This document shows positions 24,401 to 35,878 of a stretch of 64,000 nt of DNA, piece after piece. How positions within the stretch are numbered: the stretch's first letter is position 1; every line of letters begins with the position of its first letter. Made by a program: the position numbers and the translations under genes. The notes beneath the pieces were generated by a model. It saw only the letters and a program-made list of their open reading frames with translations, was not told the origin of the DNA and did not search any database. Source of the stretch: Escallonia rubra (lineage: Eukaryota > Streptophyta > Magnoliopsida > Escalloniales > Escalloniaceae); the NCBI GenBank assembly GCA_033065855.1, contig JAVXUO010000539.1, positions 1 to 64,000 of the forward strand, written 5' to 3'.

Positions 24401-25713
24401 GGTACACAAAATAAAGATAATGAAAAGGGATTCTTGCATTCAAATTTAGGAACACTCCTAAACAAAAGACCTTCTCCTTACTCAAGTTCCCAGTGAAGAC
24501 CAAACAAGATTTCATTGATTCCGTCTTCCTTTTATTTAGATTTTCTGAATTCTTTATTCAATTATGACATAAATGAAATTTGAAATTCTTGAGTAGTCTA
24601 CTTCCCCTCGAATGATGAATCCCATACTTAATTAAAAAGAGTACCTTGCAATTCCTAAGGGATTTACTTGTCTATGTACTGTTCCATTCGATCTTTTAGG
24701 TCCCGACTTCACCTCGATGGTTATGCCACGATGCCCTTAAAGTCTATATGCGATGGATAGACTCCCGTAACCATGACATGTTTGATATTTGCTTACTGGA
24801 ACATAACTAATTTCTAAAAGCAAGGGTTAATTCCACAAAAGGAAAAAGTCCTTTTATACAATGTATAACTACATGTGTTACAAAATCGACCATAGATCAA
24901 TTCTCCTTTCTATTCGGGCATAGTGAATATTTAATAGAACCCTAAGGCTAAGCTTCATGTTGCTCCCATATTGGATTGACACCCATATTGGATTGAATAC
25001 GATGACAGTTTTGCATTTCGTATATGTAAAATTAGAATTTCAATCATATCACACATCACAATACACTAAGCTTTAAGATATTTATATAAAAGACTCAATA
25101 TATTTAGGAAGACCTTTCAAATACGGCACATAGGATATTGGGCTGGGGAGTTTAATGTAGCTCATTTGGTATCTTCATATCCGAAAATCTACGAATTCAA
25201 CTCCTCATTATTCACAAAAATTTGGGCCTTCTTCTTTGTCTCCAATTACTCAATGATATCCACAAGCACAGATTTACTTTTGATAGATTCAAAAATTCTT
25301 TAGTATGGGCGTAGTTAGTGATCAGGCAAAGAAGAGATATGAGCGATAGATGCCTGACTTGGTCAATGGCTTTAGGAAATGGTCTGATCGATGCATCAAT
25401 CCATTTCGTAAGTTATCAGGTGTGAATGAAAGCATACCCAAATTCTGATCTCAACGAAATGCATAAAAAAAGAGGATTCATAATGTTAATTTTGTGTCCC
25501 ATGGCAGTGATGTAGGAATGACAAAATAATCCATTACTTTTCAGTTTATTTGTTTTGTAATGAAAAAGTACAATGTTTTGTCATCACCCTGACTATCTCT
25601 CCATTAGAAATGACTTTATTGAACCAATCACTTATTTGTTGAGGAGAAACTGATCCAATTCGGAGTTGTTGATGTTTATACCGATCAATCATAGAAGAAA
25701 AATTCTGATTCAT
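21470..25713 (-). pseudogene. rpoC1: Plastid RNA polymerase subunit beta' (rpoC1) pseudogene, intron region retained
   Basis: The start is at 25713, reading [20 protein letters not shown] then [10 protein letters not shown]. Next come blocks matching the CACG zinc region (ICACG near 25300), RIWRYQMSYIKL near 25180, then diverged DNA where the group II intron is expected (roughly 24560-25080). Exon 2 blocks follow: ELPPELR (about 22740), DTLHNYGIHGQPTRDINKAY (about 22540), [19 protein letters not shown] (about 22340), GRVICLHPLIFKGFNADFGD (about 22200) and a NLDSPLWL-like block near 21840. The catalytic DFDGD region reads DFGD, so it is broken. Multiple stops and shifts are present. A MULE at 22852-24012 interrupts it. 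Confidence 0.9.
22852..24012. mobile_element. Non-autonomous MULE inserted in the plastid-derived segment
   Basis: The termini GGGGTAAATGCACTTTGCCC (left) and GGGCAAAGTGCATTTACCCC (right) are inverted copies. The similarity runs about 130 bases, through CTACTTTAGGGCGGTTGCAA and TCATCAAAACTGTGCAAAAA. A perfect 9-bp target duplication TTTCTTTTT lies at 22843-22851 and 24013-24021. The interior is GC-rich (23280-23830) with a repeated CCCTCC-rich block. Two overlapping minus-strand Gly/Arg-rich frames appear to be composition artefacts. Rejoining the flanks at one copy of the duplication restores rpoC1 continuity, so it inserted after the plastid transfer. The left arm contains C19 where the right arm has G6. 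Confidence 0.93.
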
Positions 25714-25718
25714 TCCGA

Positions 25719-26060
25719 TTAAGCTTCCTTCCTATTAATCTGAAAATTCTTCTCAGATACAAGGAAATGATTCAGTTCCAGAGCCAAAGATCGTAGTTCT
25801 CGAACGAGCAATCGAAAAGATTCTGGAGAAGTTTTGGATTTTGTATTGTTCTTCCGCTAATTATAATACCAAGTACTTCCTGGCGAGCTCTAATATGATC
25901 AGATTTATAAGTAAGCATCTCTTGTAAAATATGAGCAACACCAAATCCCTCTAGAGCCCAAACCTCCATTTCTCCTACCCGTTGTCTGAGCTGCTTAGCC
26001 CTTCACTTGTAAGGTAGTATTCTTTGTTTTACGAATGGGGTTCCGTTAAAACTCTTGCAT
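25719..26060 (-). pseudogene. rpoB: Plastid RNA polymerase beta subunit (rpoB) 3'-end fragment
   Basis: The minus strand at 25969-25772 reads [20 protein letters not shown] then [14 protein letters not shown], the conserved C-terminal region of plastid rpoB. The gene's terminal codons and stop fall at 25719, a few bases before the rpoC1 start, as in plastid genomes. Only the last hundred or so codons are represented. It is frameshifted after the EVLG block. Confidence 0.9.
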
Positions 26061-26500
26061 ACGTCTTTCTTTGGTGCCTCTTCGGTCAAAAGTTTTAAGT
26101 CATCATACTAAACAAAATTTTATAGTATGATAGGTTTAATACTACGTAAATGTCATTTAACTCGAACATCAATTATGAATCAAAATGTTTTCTATGACAA
26201 GTTAGCCAGAGTAAAAGTAATAATTGAAGTCAACATTTATATGTCTAAAACTATCCTAAAAGTTTTTGAAAAATAAGAAATAAAAGTACCTAATGGACAT
26301 ACTTTCACAATAAACCTTGCCTTTCATCTAGTCCAGTGTTATCTTTGTCAGTCAACTCAGCGGCCTAAACTCAAACTAAATCAAACCGAACCGAACCAAA
26401 TCAGACCTCCTGCCTTTAACCCCGTTTTCTTTATACCCTTACCCCAATCCATCTCCTCTTCCTCTCTCTGTGCTTTCACTTCAACGTCGAGCAAACAGCA
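26061..26500 (+). promoter_or_regulatory. CLPP4 upstream region
   Basis: This 440 bp lies between the plastid-derived DNA and the CLPP4 start codon. A TTTATACCC site near 26431 could serve as a TATA element. The stretch 26445-26500 is CT-rich, typical of a plant 5' untranslated leader. The assignment rests on position and composition only. Confidence 0.45.
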
Positions 26501-29500
26501 ATGGAGGTCCTCTCTCTCTCCACCCCACCACTCCCCTCCCACTCTCTCTCCTCCCCCTCCCTAAAGCCTCGCACCTCCCTCTACAAACCCCCCTCTCTCT
26601 CTGTCCGCCAACCACCACTCAAATGCTCACTTGCCTCACCTCAAACTCAAACCACCGCTTTCAAGACCATAGTTGGACAGGGCTTCGACTTCCCAGGACC
26701 CAGTTTTGCCTTCCAATCGTCGCCGCCGTCTGCGACGGCGCCGCAGACTCCGGCGACGGCGATGCGCGGCGCAGAGACCGACGCCATGGGGCTGCTGCTA
26801 AGGGAGAGAATTGTCTTTCTGGGCAACACCATTGACGATTTTGTGGCCGATGCTATCATCAGTCAGTTGCTCTTGCTGGATGCCCAGGACCCCACTAAGG
26901 ATATCAGGCTTTTTATCAACTCTGCTGGTGGATCTCTGAGGTACATATATGACCTATTGTCGCTATTTTTTACTCCCTTCGTTTCATTGCATTTTCCCAT
27001 TCGATTTTTGGGAATTTCCAGGATAAATTTAGTATGCTTACCCTAACTATTTAAGTTCAAATAATGTCTGGCATGTAGTAAACCTGTCTTTGAGAATTGA
27101 ACGAAGTCAAAAGGGGAAAATGAAAGTATTTTGCTTTGTGTTACATATATATATTTTTTTTGTCAAAGTTAGTGAATTGAATTGGGTGCCAAATTGTGAT
27201 TTAACGCTGTGATTTGAGATACTGGTGTAACTGGACCCTTTACCCGCTTAGAAGTGGATTTGAACCGCTGACACAAGGGTTTTCAGTCCTTTTTTTTATC
27301 AGCTGAAAAGGTTGAATTAGTGTATTAAAGTAGAAGAAAAAATTTGATGGTGAAATTGAGCCCGTATTCTTTTAAAGGGGTACCAAATTTTTGGAAGGGA
27401 GGGCGTATCATTTTGATGTTGTAGTGGTGAAAATATTTTGCATATGTATGTTTTTATGTTTGAGGTGTTTTTTCTTTGGTGAACATGCTAGTATCTTAAA
27501 CAGGGTGCAGAAAATATAGGTGATGAATTTATTCTGATGTTCCAAAGTGGATAAAAGCTCTGTTTGTTAGTTGAACTAAACAGTTATATATTTGATTGAG
27601 GAACTTTTGATCTATTTTGTCGCTTAATTTAGTTAGTGTGATGGTATATTCGGAGCTTAGATGAATGTTTAATATCTTTTTGGCTGGAAGGATGTGCTTT
27701 TTTTCTTTTTAGACATATAATGGGGATTAGATGGTAACTTGTTGAAGTTTTCACATAGACACCTTATGTGCAAATGTGTTAGGAAGCTGCTAATGGAGGG
27801 TAGATGATGCTACCATTAGAGGCATTGATGATTTAAAGCATGGTCAGGCATGTTCATGGTTAGAGAGTAATACATTCGAGAAAGTTCGAGTTAAGTGTCA
27901 CAAACTTGAAAATAATGGTGACTTGACTTTGGTAGACTTCAATGGATTAGTAAGAGAGGAATTAAGTCATATACTGGTAATGGCTGTCCAAAGCTAAAAG
28001 GCTAGTGGAGAAATTTGGAAAACAATGTGCATGGTGTTATGGGGATGAGAGCTGAAGTTATTGGGTGTTAAGAAAATTTTGGTTGACGACTTCGTCCTGC
28101 GAACTGCACCCAGAAAGAGAAAAGAGCATTTTTGTCTGCAGAACTCAAAATTTTGTTTCCAATCTTCTATCATTTAAACTTTTCAAAGATAGGCAGATAG
28201 CGAGGCATAACATGATAATTGATAGTTGATACAAATATGTTAGAAGTTCAACTTCTTTTCATGCTTGAAATAGCTGTTGTACAGAGTTGCTATGTAGAAG
28301 GCGGTGCTCATTCATGACTGAGGTTCCATCTGTAATTGTTGCTTTAGTTATTGAAGCTGTGGCTTCATCCTGGAAATGTAGTCACTAAAGAGTTATAGGC
28401 CCTTCCTTTATGCATAAATGAACTGTCGAAACACGCCTGAAAGGTAATTTTATAATCACAGGTAAGTCACATCAATTATTTCCTCGGAGAGAAAACTACA
28501 TGTGGAATGGCCCATGATATATAGGGAGCAAAGAAAATGAAAGCATATGTGAGAAAGTCCAGGCGTGTGCTTCATGGAGTTGATAGATTGGACTAGTTGA
28601 AGGAGTCTTCTGAATCGTTACTCGTATGGGGCTTGTGTAACATGTTGTGTTCGTTATGAATTTTATCATTGGATATGGACAATACCTCATCATGATAGTT
28701 GTTGCTATTGTCAAGTAATGGGACGGGATGTGGAGGTAATTGAATTTTGGATCTTTTAAAACTAGAACTAGCATATATGGTGGGATAAGAAAACCCACTA
28801 GAAGAAACTTCTACAGAATATAGAACAAGGAGTTAAAGCACTGGGAATCTTAGAATTGTGTCAGGAATTTCGTGGCAATTATTTATTTAAATTGGTCTGT
28901 GCATTCAGGCTGTTTTCAGGGGGCCTAACGTGGCGAGTTTGCTCCTCACAAATCATAGTTGTGAAAAAGCTCAGGCTCACTTTTATAATGCTCGTTAGTG
29001 TGCACCTTTCAAGTTAATTGCCTGAGAACCTAATTCTAAGTATGAGAGTAGGAGCTTATTTTTTTCTATGAGAAATGATTACCCTAGTACTGACAATAGC
29101 TGTAATAACGGTATTCTTTTTTACAAGTTTAGTTTTCATGTAAGATTTGGAGGATAATTTTCAGTTATTGAGGAAGTGGGGTTGAATGTATAACAGGAGC
29201 TAATGTTTTCACTCAGGGAGTTAGTAAGGGGCTAATGTAAATGTGAATACACGATATAGCTTCTATGATGAATTTTTTTCTCTCATGGCATCTCTAAGCA
29301 TGCACGGTATCAAGTTGGCCAATTAGATTCGTAATGCAAAACATTTCACAGGATAGTCTTTAAGCAAGGGTAAAACTCCATAAGAGAAGAACGAAGCTGA
29401 AAGACACCGAGGTAAAGCTCCGTCGAAACCATCATCATCAAGCTTAACACTGAACTCGATCGTTGGGAAAAGACAAAGTGCAAGCAGTATATGTGAGACT

Positions 29501-32328
29501 CATTTGAGGACTGACAACAAACCAATTGTAGGACGTGTTTCATAGAGTGTCATGGAGTTAGCAATTTGTATGCGCAATAGACAGTCATTTACTTGTTTAC
29601 CAGGATGTAGTACATGCATATGTCAAGCTACAAATTGCTTCGATTCATCCAAGGTAAGAATGCGTCTCCACTCTCCCCACCCGCGCGGGGGGGGGGGGGG
29701 ATCCAGAAAGTCTAATCGGAGGGGGCCAAAAAGGCATAAAAGAATTGTTGGAGGAAGTCGTTGATCATTGTTCCTATTGTTAACATTTACTGTTTGAAAG
29801 AAAGAATCAATTGTGTTTGACTTTGACTTCCCCATCTACAAAAAGAAGCATATTATAATTAGCGTCACTGTTGAATACGTTAAATGCTGAATAAATTGCT
29901 CATTTGACTACTAACCATTTAATTTTACTATTCATAAAAATTTATTTAACTTGGTATGGTTAGTCAACAAGGAATTAGTAATCTTGCATGAAAGAAGATT
30001 AACCCGTACTGCATAAATATATTACTAATGTGATTAATAATTGTATGAGTACAATAGTCACGTAAATGTTAATATACTATAAGAATTTAAAGTTAAAAAG
30101 AAAAAAAAAGAAAAAGAACTAACCTTGATCAATTCGTGTTTTTTCGTAATCTGGAGATTTGGAATTCGTAAGAATGAAGATGGAGCAAAAGAATAAGAAA
30201 GAAAAAAACTACGACGGCCAGTGGCACAAAGAGAAAAACATGACAAAATGAAACCCTAAGTAATTAATGTTACGATATAATGACATTTTCGTAAATATGT
30301 TAAATATGAATATCTATTATTTAGAAAAATGTCGGGGTTCATGTGAGAGATCCGCCTCTGCGCTCCCCCATTCCGGATATAGACCCTATTTTTAAACCCG
30401 GCATTTTTCTCTCAATCTTTTAGTGTCGGCTCTGAAGTAGTTTTTGACTAACACGGTGCTTTTAGCTAGATCAGATGAAAGTTGTTCTTTTGACGTCCTT
30501 CCCAAGTCAAAGCGTAAAGTTTTCTACGATTCCAATTTGTAACTTTAGTGCTTAATTCAAATATCAAGACCACGTCGGATAAAAACAAGTAATGAGATCC
30601 ATGTCCCATTCTTTTTTTTTTTTTTTCTCTTCTGGTGCAATGTCCCATTTTTCTTTCAACTCCTTAGTTTCGCTTTGATTTTGGCTATTAGATTTTTTTG
30701 AACTTTGATAAAAGAAAGCTGTACTTGGATAAAAAATCTTGGACATGTGTTACAGTATTGGCACATGAGTTGAGTTTGGCCAGGTCATCTTTTTGGATAA
30801 TTTGACGTGGTCTTTCTGTTTTTTATTTATATTTGCTATAGGTTCCCATTTTAGGAGACTAAATCCTAGTAGAATTGAAATTGCCAATGGCTCTCTCTCT
30901 TTATAACATGTTTCCAGTTCAGGAAAGTTCTCTCTGCAACTATTGTTTGTTTTTGCCCTGTGTGATGCAATATCAGCTTAGAATGCCATCTCTGTGGGTA
31001 ATGATTTCATTCCATAAACTGTTGCTATACTGCTCTGCCCCTTAAATTGGAACATACTTCTACGGGTTCTGTTTTGGTACCTCTCTGTTTTTTCTTTATC
31101 TGTTCGCTTTGTAATATTAACATATATGCATACAACCTCTTTCCAGTCTTTCCAGATAATATTTAGGTAAATTAAGATAATGTATCTAAATATGAAATTT
31201 TTTAATCAGAGTAGGCGGAACACGGGATGCGTGAAAAAGAAAAGAGATCTACGTTGAGATGCCTTAAAAAGGAGAAAAGTCACTCATTCAAAATTTTGAA
31301 AAAGGTCTTACAGGGTAGTTAATGCAATTTCTTTTAATTATAAGTGACACATTTCTTTCAGTAAGTATGTCATACCAAAACTACCTTCATACCAAACAAT
31401 TTATGGGATGTCTGCATTATGAACAGTCTAGAGAGTAAGACAAAATTCTATAATAGGGTAACTTAACAACACTGGTTTTCATGGCTAAATGATTATAGGT
31501 TTAAACGGTTTGCATGCTTATGACCATGTGTTTTAACTCTCAGAACCCTTCATGACGAAGCCATCACACGTACAAACCTCATCTGCCAACTGAATCCTCA
31601 TCATGTCTTTGCGCCCCAAATCTAAGAAGGACAAAGATATATTTCTTATACCCCCAAATCTATGAACGAGTAGAGATGGCGTCATTTCGTCAATCAGCCA
31701 TGTCTTTCTCTATGACCATTTTATTTATTTTGGTGAGCAAGCCAAAACAGTTACATAGTTCTGGCCTGGTACAGCAGATCTAGCCAGTTTGAAATGGTAC
31801 AGTATCCTAATCAATAGGGAGCAGAAGTTTAGGCTCTGTTTGGTAACCTTTCTGTTTTCTCTCCAGTTTTGTAAACTGGAAAAAAAAACCCGTTTGGCAC
31901 ACAGTTTTCGTTTTTGTTATCTTCAGTTTTGAAAACTGGTTTTTAAAACAGGGCTGTCTTTGAAAACTCCAAAAAGGAGTTTTGGTTTTTATTTTGAAAT
32001 CACCACCACCACCCTCCCACCGTTGGCGACCGGCAGCCACTGGCAAACCACTACCAAAGAAAAAACTCAAAATAAAAACTGGGTAATCAAACACCCATTT
32101 GTTTTTGTAAAAAATAAAAACTAAAGTACTAAACTGGTTTTGGTTTTGGTTTTTTTGGAAACAAAACCAAAATTGGAAGTGATTTCAAACGCTACCTTAG
32201 TTGTAGCAGTTAGTTTTGAAAACCATAAGTGTTTCCCAGTACGGAATGACATTTATAACTAAGGTTAAACTGTAAGTTCAGTAATTCTCTTGCCCCTCAA
32301 AAGCCCTCGCCAACTCTATGTGTGCACG

Positions 32329-32362
<34 letters not shown>

Positions 32363-35004
32363 CTTAGGTCTTGAGTATTGGTTGTTATGCTCATAGTATG
32401 TCTTTGCATATGCGTGTGCTCCTGTCATTGTATAATGTAAATCATGGACTTACCATCTGATATGTGAAACTATATGCAAGCTAAAATCTGAGTAGGTATG
32501 TGTGCGTATGATGGTTCTGAAAAAGCTTCTTTCAGTCACTTGACCAAGCATAAAATCCTTATCATGCTTATTGATCGAGTTGTGTACTTGATTTTAGATT
32601 CCACAGGATATAGTGATTTGGCTGTGGAAAGGCTCATTGTCTGTGTTGCTTTAAACATGGCATGTTCCTATCCAAACTAAGCAAGTACAAGAACAAGAAT
32701 AACGTTTATTTTACTTTTTATTTCTTCATCTAAAGGTAAAGAATTTCTGTTATTTACTATTATCAACATGTTCGCCTAAAGAACCAATAATAGATTGTGG
32801 GATCTTACTTCTGTTTTGGGAATTATACCCTCAATATACCTATCAGTGTGGAGCACCTTTTTATGCTCGTTAACTTGGCATATGGCTGATTTGACATGCC
32901 TTTGAATACTCAATATGATATATCACCTGGGTTTTCACTTATAGAATTTGTTTCGTGTTTGACGTTGTAGAGATTTTGATTGAGTTATCTAGTGTATCAA
33001 AATCCAACTAAAGAATCGAGTACCATATCACATCTCCTGTCATAGTGATACTGTATTAGTAGATACATTTGGTACAATGTCACTCTCTTCATTTCATGTT
33101 ATGTTTTGTATCGCATTGTATGTTCACATATCGTATGATGTTAACGTTGAGCATCAAAATTAGTTGCCATGGAATTTATTGGCTATTCATCCTCTGTGTT
33201 ATCTGCAGCATAGAATATGAAAATATTCTGTACTTGTGTTTAGCTGGATTGTTTAAGCACTAAGCTTACTCCTTATTGTGACGGTTGCTGGTTTGATCTT
33301 GTTGCATGCAGTCTTCTTTCTTCCTCCCACCTCACCCACAAGGAAAAGATAAGAAGTAGGTATCCCTTGTACTTTACCTGTATTTTTATTTTGGTTTCTG
33401 TGCTTCTAAGTCCTTGAAAAGAGTCCATTACTATGCAGCGTCATTAATTTAGTCCCTCCGTTGGCATTTTTCTTATAAATTTGGGGTTATTTCAGTCAAG
33501 CCCTAGCCTTAGAGCCCTCCACGGCTCCACCTCTCTCTCTTCCCTTTCTCTTCTGCCTTCCCCGTCTTCCCTTCTTCCCTCTCTTCTCCATCCTAGCAGC
33601 CACCGCCAAAATAATGAACTCCAAATTTCATCCCTCCAACCAAACTCCAAATTTTCTGCAAAGGAAACCCACCCAATTCCTTCAATTGTCAAAGATCGTG
33701 TGCCCCACACAAAGCTCCTAAATAGAGCACTGCAAACCCCCATGATCGCCACCGTGGCCGTCGTCTTCTTCCTTCGCGGAGCCACCGGCGACACCGCCGC
33801 CCTCCTCTGCCTAGAATCTCAATCGTCCCACCACCTCCACAAGGTGGAGCTCCCCAAAATCGACTACAATTTCATCATGCCCATCACTGACAAATTGACA
33901 CCCTTCGCCAATTTTCAATCCGCTTGGTGGTGATGGTTGATTTATGGTGGTGGCAGCGGATGTGGAGGAAGGAGAATGGGGCGGCTGGTGGTGATGGTTG
34001 ATTTATGGTGGTGGCAGCGGATGTGGGGGAAGGAGAAGGGGGGCGGGGTTGGGGGAAGGCAGAACGGGAAGAGAGGTGGAAGCTTTAAGCTATGGCACAT
34101 TTTTCTTATTATTTGACCAAAATACCCCCAAGTTTTAACAGAAATGCTAACGGATGGACTAAATTAATGACGGTGCATAGTACATGGACTCTTTTCAAGG
34201 AGTTAGAAATTCAATGACCAAAATTAGAATACTTCTAAGGGTAAAGTACAATGGACTAAAATGTAATTATCCCTAATAAGTAATATCAAACTCTTACACG
34301 CTTGGCCCTTTTTACTGTACATGACAAGTGGTTTGGGTGAGATCAATTTCCAAGCTAGTTTTACCATTCTAAATTCAACAGAGCTGACATCCGGTATCCA
34401 GGCACTTGCCTGTACTGGGCCTGGTTCTGGTATAACGCTGATAAGCAGAGCTTTAGATTAATGGTTGTACTTTTGCTTCTCTCATCTCCTTTGCTGATTT
34501 GTAATTGGTGTTTCATCCAGTGCTACAATGGCCATCTATGATGTTGTTCAGCTTGTGAGGGCTGATGTCTCCACAATTGCACTCGGGATTTCAGCATCAA
34601 CAGCTTCTGTAATCCTTGGTGGTGGTACTAAAGGCAAGAGGCTCGCAATGCCCAACGCACGAATTATGATACACCAGCCCATGGGAGGAGCAAGCGGACA
34701 AGCAATAGATGTGGAAATTCAAGCACGAGAAATCATGCATAGCAAGAATAACGTCACAAGAATCATTGCAAGTGTCACTGGCCGTTCTTTCGAACAAGTT
34801 CAAAAAGATATTGATAGGGATCGATACATGTCTCCAATTGAAGCCGTTGAATACAACCTCATTGACGGGGTAATTGATAGAGATAGCATTATTCCACTTA
34901 TGCCTGTGCCGGAAAGGGTGAAATCTACATTGAATTATGAGGAGATCAGCAAGGATCCAAGGAAATTTTTAACACCAGAGATCCCTGACGATGAGATATA
35001 TTAG
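26501..35004 (+). CDS. CLPP4: Plastid ATP-dependent Clp protease proteolytic subunit 4, join(26501..26940,34521..35004)
   Basis: Exon 1 ends at GGATCTCTGAG with donor GTACAT (26941); exon 2 begins after TTTCATCCAG (34511-34520). The join gives GSLSATMAIYDVV in frame and a 307-residue protein. Residues 1-75 or so are Ser/Pro-rich, a chloroplast transit peptide. The ClpP domain contains RGAETDAMGLLLRERIVFLG and the catalytic triad in canonical spacing: Ser173 (GISAS), His198 (MIHQP) and Asp247 (DRDRY). The C-terminal tail (NYEEISKDPRKFLTPEIPDD) is characteristic of ClpP4. ClpP4 belongs to the P-ring of the stromal Clp core, needed for plastid protein turnover and normally essential. One change from the usual pattern is INSAGGS where most ClpP proteins have INSPGGS. 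The single 7.58 kb intron carries transposons but leaves both splice sites intact. Confidence 0.95.
31832..32196. mobile_element. PIF/Harbinger (Tourist-like) MITE
   Basis: The element opens GGCTCTGTTTGGTAACC and closes CAAACGCTACC, an imperfect inverted pair of the GGsyyTGTTTGG type. The 3-bp target duplication TTA is present on both sides (31829-31831 and 32197-32199). The interior contains self-complementary runs such as CAGTTTTGTAAACTGG and CAGTTTTGAAAACTGG. It is 365 bp with no coding capacity and lies within the CLPP4 intron. Confidence 0.78.
32332..32360. repeat. (GA)n microsatellite
   Basis: About 14 consecutive GA units in the CLPP4 intron, immediately after GTGTGCACGTGC. Confidence 0.95.
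33359..34273. mobile_element. MULE in the CLPP4 intron, possible Pack-MULE
   Basis: The right end, read inverted, is GGGATAATTACATTTTAGTC followed by CATTGTACTTTACCC. The left end is GGTATCCCTTGTACTTTACC, which seems to have lost about 14 bases of the outer terminus. Inverted similarity continues through CTCCTTGAAAAGAGTCCATG and TCATTAATTTAGTCC. Flanks TAAGAAGTA (33350-33358) and TAATAAGTA (34274-34282) match in 8 of 9 bases. The interior has a 150-codon plus-strand frame (33481-33933) beginning with a Ser/Leu/Pro-rich leader, perhaps from a captured plastid-protein exon. I do not recognise the protein. A GGTGGTGATGGTTGATTTA segment is repeated in tandem at 33925-34025. Confidence 0.8.
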
Positions 35005-35878
35005 CTGGAGCATTATTGAGGTGCTTATTATGGCTGGGTGCTCTGTTGGTAAAACTGAGAAGAGTAAAATTTGTAGTGAGAAATCCATTTGCATTTCGCG
35101 CTCAGTAATGATGGCTGTAACCTGTAACTGTCAAATTGAGCGTATAGATGAACTTGATACTGTTTTAGCACAGAATCAACACAGATTCGCATTTCGAGAG
35201 AGCTGCCTTTTTGGTCATGCATAGTCGCATTTTAATATTCCCTTGCGGACAAACATGTTGGATGTCTATGAAAGAAGTATGGTTCTACTTATCTAAGCAG
35301 AAACACATTACCAACTCAATGTCCTTGTCAGTGGTGCATGGTCAATATGATTCTGAAGTTGGTGGATGCTAAGCTTACCTTCTCCAAAATACGGGCACCC
35401 AAAGAGGAGAGCAAAATGTTCTGTGGCTACCTTACTTTTCACGAAGCAAATGATTTCGCTCATTTGTTATCCAGGAACGTACACCATAATTTTGGAGCAT
35501 ATTTGGTGGTTGTTATGCGCAGTTTGAAAGGGGTGGAACTTTTTTAAGTTTTGAGTTAGTTCACCAAATTATTGTCTAGACTAGTTTCCAGTGCTTGATT
35601 TTTTATGGAAAGCCTTCCTTAAACATGAGGTTTCTGCCTTATGTATTTTTCCTCAACAATGCAACTATGAGAGTAAAATCAACTTCCACTGATACAACAT
35701 CAGAATAACAAGAAGCCTTCCTAGAATCATCAACCCAAGAGAGTTTTACCAGTGAACTGATTCTTTGAAACTCTTAACCTCATCTGAACAATTACTGTCA
35801 TAAAAGAAAAACAGCTACCTAGACTTTTTGCCATATATCCAAAAAGTTTTCTGATTGCACTCTACAGTCTACAACTGT
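35005..35878. other. CLPP4 and ankyrin-gene convergent 3' regions
   Basis: The CLPP4 stop (35002-35004) and the ankyrin-gene stop (35879-35881, minus) face each other across this 870 bp. It probably contains both 3' untranslated regions. No further gene is seen; the short frames at 34991-35224 and 35338-35547 have no recognised motif. Confidence 0.5.

Larger units (their letters stand above)
18283..26060 (-). other. Nuclear plastid DNA segment (NUPT): rpoB 3' end, rpoC1, 5' two-thirds of rpoC2
   Basis: Read on the minus strand from 26060 to 18283, this segment matches the plastid operon rpoB-rpoC1-rpoC2 in order and orientation, including spacers. It also appears to include DNA where the rpoC1 intron should lie. 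All three genes have many frameshifts and stops. Retained order, spacers and intron-like DNA point to transfer as DNA, not through RNA. Heavy decay, plus two later insertions (19927-21083 and 22852-24012), indicates an old event. Removing the insertions leaves about 5.5 kb of plastid DNA. The left limit is where the GVDT stretch of rpoC2 ends near 18283; the right limit, inside the rpoB C-terminal region, is approximate. Confidence 0.93.
26941..34520 (+). other. CLPP4 intron with nested repeats
   Basis: The intron has a GT start and AG end. It is mostly AT-rich non-coding DNA; it includes a PIF/Harbinger-type MITE (31832-32196), an AG microsatellite and a MULE (33359-34273). A GCGCGG-(G)n block near 29680-29700 and a GC-rich island at 30330-30410 look like repeat debris without definable ends. 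No separate gene was recognised inside. Confidence 0.8.

Noticed and set aside
18283-26060. Functional plastid genes or a plastid genome contig
   Set aside because: All three reading frames are broken many times, rpoC2 lacks its 3' part, and nuclear genes and transposons flank and interrupt the segment.
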